Positions 1 to 4,639 of a stretch of 6,219 bases of DNA are shown here, piece by piece (the first letter of the stretch is position 1; every line of letters begins with the position of its first letter). The stretch spans positions 1 to 6,219 of the forward strand of contig JAAYTC010000151.1 in NCBI GenBank assembly GCA_012518155.1, in the 5' to 3' direction. Below the pieces are notes generated by a model, which had not been told where the DNA came from, searched no databases, and saw nothing but the letters and a program-made list of their open reading frames with translations. The position numbers were made by a program, and so were the translations under genes. This stretch comes from Bacteroidales bacterium. GTDB lineage: Bacteria; Bacteroidota; Bacteroidia; Bacteroidales; Dysgonomonadaceae.

Positions 1-86
1 AACGCGAAGTAGGCGATAAGACCTGCTACCACGATCAGCAAGGCAATCAAATACATTTTCCGGTTATTGCTTTTCTTTTTCGACAT
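1..86 (-). CDS. N-terminus of an unidentified membrane-anchored protein (partial)
   Basis: An open frame starts at the ATG at 86-84 and runs to the window edge without a stop, giving 28 residues. The start is lysine-rich (MSKKKSNNRK) and is followed by an uninterrupted hydrophobic stretch (MYLIALLIVVAGLIAYFA), which is the layout of an uncleaved signal anchor or a single inner-membrane helix with a cytoplasmic basic tail. The ATG lies one base after the TAA stop of the truncated antitoxin (TAA-C-ATG), so the two are probably on one transcript. Proteins with this kind of N-terminus include periplasmic adaptor subunits of RND efflux pumps, but 28 residues are too few to assign a family. No Shine-Dalgarno sequence is seen, as is usual in Bacteroidota. 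The coding reading is inferred from the start position and hydrophobic pattern only. Confidence 0.5.
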   Translation of the reverse strand, partial: MSKKKSNNRKMYLIALLIVVAGLIAYFA

Positions 87-87
87 G

Positions 88-273
88 TTATTTTTCTTTT
101 TCTGCTAATTGCTCCTGTGTCAGTCGCGCTTCTTTTCGAGCAGCTTTCAGCATTTCACTCACGATAAACATTTGTGCGCCTTCTTCGTATTTATTTCGAC
201 TTTCCGATCCGATTTTTCCGTGTTCGAGTTCAATCAGTTCGTCAAATGTCCGTACGTCTTTATATTTTTCCAT
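88..273 (-). pseudogene. Truncated HigA-like XRE-family antitoxin
   Basis: The frame gives 61 residues from the ATG at 273-271. The N-terminal part (TFDELIELEHGKIGSESRN, then KYEEGAQMFIVSEMLKAARK) matches the layout of HigA-type antitoxins, in which a short extension precedes an XRE helix-turn-helix of about 55-60 residues. Family members are normally about 95-110 residues. This one stops directly after EARLTQEQLAEKEK, that is, after the second helix of the DNA-binding domain, so the recognition helix and dimerisation part are missing. No other frame continues the domain downstream, which points to a deletion rather than a frameshift. The frame also opens further upstream (ATG at 324-322), but family similarity begins at MEKYKDVRTF and the promoter boxes at 301-332 would lie inside the longer version, so the shorter start is preferred. 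No HigB-type toxin is recognisable next to it. It is probably unable to bind DNA. Confidence 0.75.
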
Positions 274-300
274 AATCAGATTATTTTTCTGCTCACTTGA

Positions 301-332
301 CAAAGTTATCTGAGGAGATAGCATTCTCCAAA
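301..332 (-). promoter_or_regulatory. Bacteroidota-type promoter for the antitoxin remnant
   Basis: On the minus strand a TTTG (332-329) is followed after 20 bases by TAACTTTG (308-301), which fits the Bacteroidota -33 TTTG / -7 TAnnTTTG consensus fully. The predicted transcript start falls near 295, about 20 bases before the antitoxin ATG. This is a motif match only, but both boxes and the spacing agree. Confidence 0.6.
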
Positions 333-341
333 TTTTTGGAG
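326..341. promoter_or_regulatory. Palindromic operator-like site overlapping the -33 box
   Basis: CTCCAAA-TT-TTTGGAG is a perfect inverted repeat with 7-base arms and a 2-base centre. It contains the -33 TTTG of the predicted antitoxin promoter. Antitoxins of the HigA type usually repress their own promoter through such palindromes, so this is probably the former autoregulatory operator. The binding role is inferred. Confidence 0.5.
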
Positions 342-750
342 GGTTATTTTTGGTCGGTTACCATTTCTTCTTTATCGGGGTAAGCAGCAAGCAGCATGCA
401 GAAACCGAAAAGTCCGTTCATCATCCTGTATGAATATTGAAATGTATAGGATAATTGACCGCAAGTAATGTTAAACATTTTTCCAGTAATGCATTTGGAA
501 GTATCTCGAATTCTTCGTATTTTTGATATCAATATAAAAAATAAATAGCTGTGAGACAACGAATTTGTATTGATACTTCTGTTGTAGGAGGGGTCTTCGA
601 TGTTGAATTTAAAACATGGCTATTCGATGATAGAAATTAGAACCCCCAAAGAATTAATGAAATATGAAGACAGTTGAAAAAGATTTTGATTCTTTAAAAA
701 TGAAGAATGAAAACGACCGGTTTTCCCGATATGGGAACTCGGCCATCGAC
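342..750. other. Gene-poor stretch with decayed-looking small frames
   Basis: About 410 bases lie between the antitoxin promoter and the end of the Fic gene, and they hold no recognisable full gene. There is a 71-codon minus-strand frame (344-559) with cysteine- and methionine-rich, family-less sequence, and the two overlapping plus-strand mini-frames listed separately. A short inverted repeat TTCCC-GATAT-GGGAA (723-737) lies just past the Fic stop codon; on the minus strand it is followed only by a short T run, so it is a weak terminator candidate. The most likely reading is eroded accessory DNA. Confidence 0.4.
600..677 (+). pseudogene. 25-codon mini-ORF, possible gene remnant
   Basis: ATG at 600 gives MLNLKHGYSMIEIRTPKELM followed by KYEDS and a TGA at 675-677. 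The stop codon overlaps the next frame, whose ATG is at 664, by 14 bases, as in coupled small gene pairs. An in-frame TAG lies 15 bases upstream. No family is recognised and the length is too short to trust; it could equally be chance. Confidence 0.15.
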
Positions 751-804
751 TTATTTTTCAATTACTTCCCAATGTCCAGTCTTGTTGCTTCCGATGCGTT
801 CTAA
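664..804 (+). pseudogene. 46-codon mini-ORF resembling the start of a small antitoxin-like protein
   Basis: ATG at 664 gives a charged N-terminus, MKTVEKDFDSLKMKNENDRF, in the style of small Bacteroidota proteins found beside type II toxins. The charged pattern is lost after about residue 25, and the last 54 bases run antisense through the end of the Fic gene, where the frame is a shadow. If real, only its 5' part (about 664-740) survives and the rest was replaced at the junction with the Fic gene. The family assignment rests on an impression of the first 15 residues only. Confidence 0.2.
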
Positions 805-1818
805 TAAGCCGAGTTTTTTAAGTCTATTTATCGCACGTTGCACCGTTTTTTTATCCCGTTTAATCATTAATGCAATTTCATCATACGTTAAATTTGGCCT
901 GTTTCTTATTATTTCTAATACTGTTTTTTCTGTATTGTTTATAGGGACATTTATAGGGGCATTTATAGGGACATTTTGCTTGTTTGCAAGGTCATTTGGA
1001 GATTCAACAAACTCAATGTGCATTTCTCTGTTTTTGAGTGGATGATTCTCTTTAAGCAATAAGTTTGAAAGAAAACGTATCAAAAACTTTTCTGTTTTAT
1101 GAATGCCTTTGGATAAATTTTCGTAGTTGGCTCGTACAAGCGCGTTACGGAAATACCAAGAGTTTTCGGCAAACAGGTCGTTGTTTACTTCCTTAAATCC
1201 CAATTTTCGCAGGTACTTGATTAAGAAGACGGCTGTCGTCCGGGTATTTCCTTCTCCAAAAACGTGGATTTGCCACAAGTAGGAAATAAATCGCGCGATG
1301 TGTTCAATGATTTCTTGGTCGCTTAATCCTTTGTAGCTGAATTTTCTCTCTTGCTCAAAATCGTATTCCAACGTTTCTTTTAAACTGTCGGCACTTGCGT
1401 AGAGAACCGTTTCGCCATTCAGCACCCATTCTTTTTTTGTGATGTTGTAATCACGGATTTTGCCTGCAAATTTGTAAATACCTGTGAACAATCTGCGATG
1501 AATAGACAAATATTCTACCGGTGAAAAAGTAAAAGTTTGCTCGTTCAATATTTCTGTAACGCGTGCCGAAACTTTATCCGCTTCATCTGTTCTGTCCTCG
1601 TCTGATTGGGTTGGGTGTTGCTGATAGTAGCTGTCAATGTGCTTTTTAACTTCATCAATGGTTATGTTTCCCTCGATGTGCTCTCTGGCTGTTTCAATGA
1701 GATAGTCCGACGGTTTTAGACCGTCCACCTGTTGCAAGCCGATAGCCGTTCTCCAAGCTTTTGCCTTCTCTGCTTTGTCGGGTTCGTCTTGCCGCAAATA
1801 TTCATCGAAATTATCCAT
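751..1818 (-). CDS. Fic family protein with C-terminal winged-helix domain
   Basis: A complete 355-residue frame. Fic enzymes modify hydroxyl side chains of target proteins, usually by transferring AMP from ATP. The N-terminal region (MDNFDEYLRQ..., AIGLQQVDGLKPSDYLIETA) matches the extension of a common Bacteroidota Fic group. The flap is near residues 120-145 (YNITKKEWVLNGETVLYASA). The core motif H185-V-F-G-E-G-N-T-R193-T-T-A has the catalytic histidine, the metal-binding Glu189, Asn191 and the first Arg193, but valine where proline is usual (186) and alanine where a second arginine sits in canonical enzymes (196). The latter is, as far as I recall, common in this GNTRT subgroup. A linker of PIN-type 4-residue repeats (about 283-294) leads to a winged helix (about 296-352; LTYDEIALMIKRDKKTVQRA). 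No clear inhibitory S/TxxxE(G/N) helix or adjacent antitoxin gene was found. The leader carries a promoter and inverted repeat, so autoregulation through the winged helix is possible. Cytosolic, no signal peptide. Confidence 0.93.
   Translation of the reverse strand: MDNFDEYLRQDEPDKAEKAKAWRTAIGLQQVDGLKPSDYLIETAREHIEGNITIDEVKKHIDSYYQQHPTQSDEDRTDEADKVSARVTEILNEQTFTFSPVEYLSIHRRLFTGIYKFAGKIRDYNITKKEWVLNGETVLYASADSLKETLEYDFEQERKFSYKGLSDQEIIEHIARFISYLWQIHVFGEGNTRTTAVFLIKYLRKLGFKEVNNDLFAENSWYFRNALVRANYENLSKGIHKTEKFLIRFLSNLLLKENHPLKNREMHIEFVESPNDLANKQNVPINAPINVPINNTEKTVLEIIRNRPNLTYDEIALMIKRDKKTVQRAINRLKKLGLLERIGSNKTGHWEVIEK
938..973 (-). repeat. 12-bp in-frame tandem repeat (three copies) inside the Fic gene
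   Basis: Three consecutive units of TTTATAGG(G)(A/G)CA type lie at 938-949, 950-961 and 962-973. The first and third are identical and the middle one differs by one base. On the coding strand they encode the linker NVPI-NAPI-NVPI between the Fic core and the winged helix. Since the unit is a multiple of three, gain or loss of copies keeps the frame and only changes linker length. Confidence 0.9.
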
Positions 1819-1839
1819 TGTCTTAATCGCTTATAGGTA

Positions 1840-1847
1840 CAAATATA
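1840..1847 (-). promoter_or_regulatory. Candidate -7 box close to the Fic start
   Basis: TATATTTG on the minus strand matches TAnnTTTG and would start transcription about 15 bases before the Fic ATG (1818). No TTTG is found at the proper distance upstream, so this is weaker than the candidate at 1950-1980. Confidence 0.3.
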
Positions 1848-1879
1848 AGAAAATTATCCGAATTATTTGATGTTTTTTC

Positions 1880-1895
1880 CTCCGCGCAAGCGGGG
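1880..1895. other. GCAA-loop hairpin resembling one type I-E CRISPR repeat
   Basis: CTCCGC-GCAA-GCGGGG starts at 1880-1885 and pairs over six positions (one G-T pair) around a four-base loop. Together with the preceding T run and the following TAAAC it resembles the 28-29 base repeat of type I-E CRISPR arrays (E. coli repeat core CCCCGC-GCCA-GCGGGG then ATAAAC). It occurs once in the window, so it is not an array. It lies in the predicted untranslated leader of the Fic transcript. Confidence 0.4.
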
Positions 1896-1949
1896 TAAAC
1901 AGAGGTTATGCTACTTGGTGCTGTAGGCTGATGGTATTTTTTTTACCTG

Positions 1950-1980
1950 CAAATATACGGCTATTTCGTAAAACACGAAA
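1950..1980 (-). promoter_or_regulatory. Candidate Fic promoter with inverted repeat over the -33 region
   Basis: On the minus strand TTTC (1980-1977) is followed after 19 bases by TATATTTG (1957-1950), a near match to the Bacteroidota promoter consensus. An inverted repeat TTTCGT-AAAAC-ACGAAA (1964-1980) covers the -33 box and part of the spacer and is placed where a repressor would block transcription. The transcript would have a leader of about 125 bases before the Fic ATG. Confidence 0.4.
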
Positions 1981-2206
1981 CGTTAAATATGAAACGCAAA
2001 GCAAGAAATCAAAGCATGAAAATTATCCGAACTATCAGGTATTTTAGACGAGGCCTCACCTTAAACACCACCCGCTCACGATGCCGGTGATAACGCCGCT
2101 CAAGGTGTTGTTCGATTAATTGAGCGACCCCATGATCCAGAAAATAATGCCGTTTATCGGCGGAAGTGATGGATATTACTGAAACCGTAGAAAGGAGACT
2201 GCAATT
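1981..2206. other. Intergenic stretch without an identified gene
   Basis: No gene is supported here. From about 2050 to 2165 the DNA is more GC-rich than its flanks and all minus-strand frames are partly open, one for more than 60 codons but without an ATG start. It contains the 8-base palindrome GAGGCCTC (2050-2057) and a possible stem CACCTT (2057-2062) with AAGGTG (2102-2107), which encloses CACC/GGTG (2066-2069/2086-2089). This could be a relic of a coding gene or a structured leader. Neither can be decided from the sequence. Confidence 0.3.
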
Positions 2207-2344
2207 ATGGCAGAAAATTTGTCAGTCCCCGCGGGATTGATTTTTTTTACGCGTGTCTACCTTTATTTTCAACCTATTTTGCCCGTCAAAATGCAACGAC
2301 GCGAAATTTGGCACAGAATTCGCAGTAAAGGTTGTATCAATTAG
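2207..2344 (+). CDS. 45-codon small ORF with Shine-Dalgarno-like leader (doubtful)
   Basis: ATG at 2207 follows AAAGGAG (2191-2197) with a 9-base gap, an unusually good Shine-Dalgarno sequence for a Bacteroidota-like genome, where the neighbouring genes lack one. The product begins MAENLSVPAG, has a hydrophobic stretch (LIFFTRVYLYFQPILPV, residues 11-27) and a basic end (KMQRREIWHRIRSKGCIN). The frame ends 39 bases before groES. No family is recognised. Codon quality cannot be judged over 45 codons, and the frame may be chance. Confidence 0.2.
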   Translation: MAENLSVPAGLIFFTRVYLYFQPILPVKMQRREIWHRIRSKGCIN

Positions 2345-2354
2345 ATATCAATTA
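2336..2354. repeat. Direct repeat ATCAATTA spaced one helical turn, upstream of groES
   Basis: ATCAATTA occurs at 2336-2343 and 2347-2354, so the copies are 11 bp apart and face the same side of the helix. They lie 30-48 bases before the groES ATG in AT-rich DNA where a promoter is expected. No CIRCE repeat (TTAGCACTC-N9-GAGTGCTAA) is present anywhere upstream, and no strong TTTG/TAnnTTTG pair is seen. A regulator site is possible but unproven. Confidence 0.35.
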
Positions 2355-2383
2355 ATATTATATTAACAACAATTTTAGTCAAT

Positions 2384-2656
2384 ATGAACATTAAACCGTT
2401 GGCAGACAGAGTGCTGGTGAGACCGGCAGCTGCAGAAGAGAAAACAGTAAGTGGAATTATTATCCCCGACACGGCAAAGGAAAAACCCCTGAAAGGTGAG
2501 GTTATCGCCGTGGGTAAAGGCACCAAAGACGAAGAGATGGTCGTGAAAGAGGGCGACAAGGTACTTTATGGCAAGTACGCGGGCACTGAAATTGAAATCG
2601 AAGGCGCGGAACACCTTATCATGCGTCAGTCGGACATCTTAGCAATCCTTTCATAA
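2384..2656 (+). CDS. groES: Co-chaperonin GroES
   Basis: A 90-residue cytosolic protein that forms the heptameric lid of the GroEL folding chamber. It starts MNIKPLADRVLVRPAAAEEK, the typical beginning of the family (KPLxDRVLV). The mobile loop at about residues 17-33 carries the hydrophobic GIII tripeptide that docks on the GroEL apical domain. The C-terminal part (EIEIEGAEHLIMRQSDILAI, about 69-88) is the conserved strand and end. Length is close to the usual 90-97. It is the first gene of the groES-groEL operon, 108 bp before groEL. The ATG fits the family start exactly; no Shine-Dalgarno sequence precedes it, only AT-rich sequence. No defects are seen. Confidence 0.98.
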   Translation: MNIKPLADRVLVRPAAAEEKTVSGIIIPDTAKEKPLKGEVIAVGKGTKDEEMVVKEGDKVLYGKYAGTEIEIEGAEHLIMRQSDILAILS

Positions 2657-2678
2657 AAGATAATCAAAAACGACTATC

Positions 2679-2728
2679 GAGCGCGACGACGGGATAGCTA
2701 TACAGGTGCTTATCTTGATCGCACGCTC
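2679..2728 (+). other. Imperfect hairpin in the groES-groEL spacer
   Basis: GAGCG (2679-2683) pairs with CGCTC (2724-2728), CGA (2684-2686) with TCG (2719-2721) across a 2-base bulge, and GATAGC (2693-2698) with GCTTATC (2708-2714) with one bulged T, closed by the loop TATACAGGT. It is not followed by a T run, so it is not an intrinsic terminator. It may act as an RNA processing or stability element that sets the GroES:GroEL ratio; that role is inferred. Confidence 0.4.
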
Positions 2729-2764
2729 CATCAAAAAAATAACCAATAAATAATCGAAATAAAA

Positions 2765-4402
2765 ATGGCGAAAGAAATTAAATTTAACATGGAAGCCCGC
2801 GACCTGCTCAAGAAAGGCGTGGACGAACTGGCAGATGCCGTTAAAGTAACGTTGGGACCCAAGGGCCGTAACGTAATTATCGATAAAAAATACGGTGCTC
2901 CCCAAATTACCAAAGACGGGGTGACCGTGGCAAAAGAGATTGAACTGGAGGATTCCTTCAAAAATATGGGAGCACAACTCGTGAAAGAGGTGGCTTCTAA
3001 AACTAACGACGACGCGGGTGATGGTACTACCACCGCGACCGTGTTGGCACAATCGATCATTGGCGTGGGACTGAAAAACGTAACCGCCGGTGCTAATCCA
3101 ATGGACCTCAAAAGAGGAATCGATAAGGCAGTGGCCAAAGTTGTTGAGGGACTGAAATCTCAAGCTTCTGAAGTGGGTAACGACCTGAAGAAGATCGAAA
3201 ACGTGGCCAAAATCTCCGCGAATGGCGACGAAAACATCGGTAAGCTGATCGCCGAAGCGATGCAAAAGGTGAGCAAGGAAGGCGTGATCACCGTGGAAGA
3301 AGCAAAAGGTACCGAAACTTACGTTGACGTGGTGGAAGGTATGCAGTTCGACCGTGGATACATCTCTCCCTACTTCGTGACCGATACCGAAGCAATGGAG
3401 GTAGATTTCGAGAACCCGCTGATCCTGATCCACGATAAGAAAATCTCCGCGATCAAGGACCTGCTGCCCATCCTCGAGAAAGGAATTCAGACCGGCAAAC
3501 CGCTATTGATCATCGCTGAAGATATCGATTCAGAGGCGTTGACAACCTTGGTTGTGAACCGCCTGCGCGGATCGCTCAAGATCGCTGCCGTGAAAGCTCC
3601 CGGTTTTGGAGACCGCAGGAAAGAGATGTTGGAAGATATCGCGATCCTGACCGGCGGGGTGGTTATCTCCGAGGAGAGAGGACTCACCTTAGAAAATGCC
3701 GAACTGGAAATGTTAGGTAGTGCCGAGAAGGTTACCATCGACAAGGATACCACCATCATCGTGAATGGCGAAGGCGAGAAGGACGCTATCGAGAGCCGCA
3801 TCGGACAAATCCGCGCGCAAATCGAAAAAACCACATCCGACTACGACCGCGAGAAACTGCAAGAGCGCTTGGCGAAATTGGCAGGTGGGGTAGCCGTTCT
3901 GTACGTGGGAGCAGCCTCTGAAGTAGAGATGAAGGAGAAGAAAGACCGCGTAGAAGACGCCCTTTCTGCAACCCGCGCGGCCGTGGAAGAAGGAACCGTC
4001 CCAGGGGGTGGTGTAGCCTATATCCGCGCGATTGAAGCTCTCGAAGGCCTGAAAGGCGAGAACGAAGACGAAACCACCGGTATCGAAATCGTGAAGCGTG
4101 CCGTGGAAGAGCCGTTACGCCAGATCGTGGCGAACGCCGGAAAAGAGGGTGCAGTAGTGGTACAAAAGGTACGCGAAGGCAAAGCCGATTATGGCTACAA
4201 TGCCCGTACCGATGTGTACGAAAGCCTGCACGAAACCGGTGTGATTGACCCCGTTAAGGTGGCTCGTGTAGCACTGGAAAACGCCGCTTCTATAGCAGGT
4301 ATGTTCCTCACCACCGAGTGCGTGATCACCGATATGAAAGAAGATGATCCAGCTCCCCAAATGCCCATGGGCGGTGGAGGTGGAATGGGCGGTATGATGT
4401 AA
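2765..4402 (+). CDS. groEL: Chaperonin GroEL (Hsp60)
   Basis: A 545-residue ATP-driven chaperonin, the double-ring folding chamber that works with GroES in the cytosol. The equatorial ATP site is intact: LGPKGRN at 30-36, TKDGVTV with Asp51, and GDGTTT with Asp86. The hydrolytic Asp398 sits in EKKDRVEDAL (391-400). The GroEL signature AAVEEGTVPGGG is at 405-416. The apical region carries the usual substrate- and GroES-binding segments (YISPYFVTD from about 199). The C-terminus is the flexible GGM tail (MGGGGGMGGMM). The length is typical (about 540-550). The ATG matches the family start MAKEIKFNMEAR and follows an A-rich leader without Shine-Dalgarno. It is co-transcribed with groES and ended by the terminator at 4435-4482. 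All key residues are present. Confidence 0.99.
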   Translation: MAKEIKFNMEARDLLKKGVDELADAVKVTLGPKGRNVIIDKKYGAPQITKDGVTVAKEIELEDSFKNMGAQLVKEVASKTNDDAGDGTTTATVLAQSIIGVGLKNVTAGANPMDLKRGIDKAVAKVVEGLKSQASEVGNDLKKIENVAKISANGDENIGKLIAEAMQKVSKEGVITVEEAKGTETYVDVVEGMQFDRGYISPYFVTDTEAMEVDFENPLILIHDKKISAIKDLLPILEKGIQTGKPLLIIAEDIDSEALTTLVVNRLRGSLKIAAVKAPGFGDRRKEMLEDIAILTGGVVISEERGLTLENAELEMLGSAEKVTIDKDTTIIVNGEGEKDAIESRIGQIRAQIEKTTSDYDREKLQERLAKLAGGVAVLYVGAASEVEMKEKKDRVEDALSATRAAVEEGTVPGGGVAYIRAIEALEGLKGENEDETTGIEIVKRAVEEPLRQIVANAGKEGAVVVQKVREGKADYGYNARTDVYESLHETGVIDPVKVARVALENAASIAGMFLTTECVITDMKEDDPAPQMPMGGGGGMGGMM

Positions 4403-4434
4403 TCGCCGCTGATAGATAAATTAAATTCGCGATA

Positions 4435-4482
4435 AAGCGCGTGGCTGAAAATGAAAATTTGAAAGCCACGTGCTTTTTTTTT
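4435..4482 (+). terminator. Intrinsic terminator of the groES-groEL operon
   Basis: A 12-bp stem, AAGCGCGTGGCT (4435-4446) with AGCCACGTGCTT (4464-4475), has one G-T pair and a 17-base A-rich loop, and runs into nine consecutive T (4474-4482). It lies 33 bases after the groEL stop codon and fits Rho-independent termination well. Confidence 0.9.
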
Positions 4483-4561
4483 ACGCGAAAAAGAGGTTAA
4501 AAGAAGGAATCCTTTCTTTTTGTTAGAAAAAAATGAAATTTCGCGTGATACTGTTTTAACC
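4483..4561. repeat. Interleaved inverted repeats after the terminator
   Basis: ACGCGAAA (4483-4490) is the reverse complement of TTTCGCGT (4539-4546), and GGTTAAAA (4495-4502) of TTTTAACC (4554-4561). The arms come in the order A-B-A'-B', so in RNA both stems together would form a pseudoknot; otherwise they compete. A smaller hairpin AAAGAAGG/CCTTTCTTT lies between them (about 4500-4520). No gene is visible here. Confidence 0.5.
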
Positions 4562-4639
4562 TTTTTACAATCAGACGTGATGCTCCGGGAAGAAACCATG
4601 AAAATGTAACCGAATTGTAATAATATTTACATTAATTTG

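Larger units (their letters stand above)
1849..2031. repeat. Direct repeat pair GAAAATTATCCGAA flanking 155 bp
   Basis: The same 14 bases occur at 1849-1862 and 2018-2031, and similarity fades over the next dozen or so bases (TAT, then G-T-TTTT in register). The copies are 169 bp apart, and the enclosed DNA holds the hairpin and inverted repeat listed separately. On the minus strand each copy is followed by a TTTG-containing sequence, so they may be duplicated promoter regions. Confidence 0.6.

Noticed and set aside
344..559. 71-codon minus-strand frame beside the antitoxin, considered as its HigB toxin
   Set aside because: It has none of the HigB/RelE-type features expected (basic strands, conserved Arg and Lys-rich end). 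No other frame there shows a toxin either.
1872..1900. CRISPR array
   Set aside because: Only one repeat-like unit is present. There is no second copy at spacer distance and no Cas gene in the window.
2050..2235. Minus-strand frame of more than 60 codons without ATG, and a short hydrophobic peptide in another frame reminiscent of a transporter helix
   Set aside because: There is no start codon, no family signature beyond about 15 residues, and competing frames are open too. This is too weak to call a gene remnant.
2384..2656. CIRCE/HrcA control of groES
   Set aside because: The sequence upstream of groES was read for TTAGCACTC and GAGTGCTAA and neither arm is present.
2651..3433. 260-codon minus-strand frame opposite groEL
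   Set aside because: It is an antisense shadow of a highly conserved, GC-biased coding gene, with histidine- and phenylalanine-rich sequence typical of such shadows. The same applies to the other minus-strand frames within 2731-4360.
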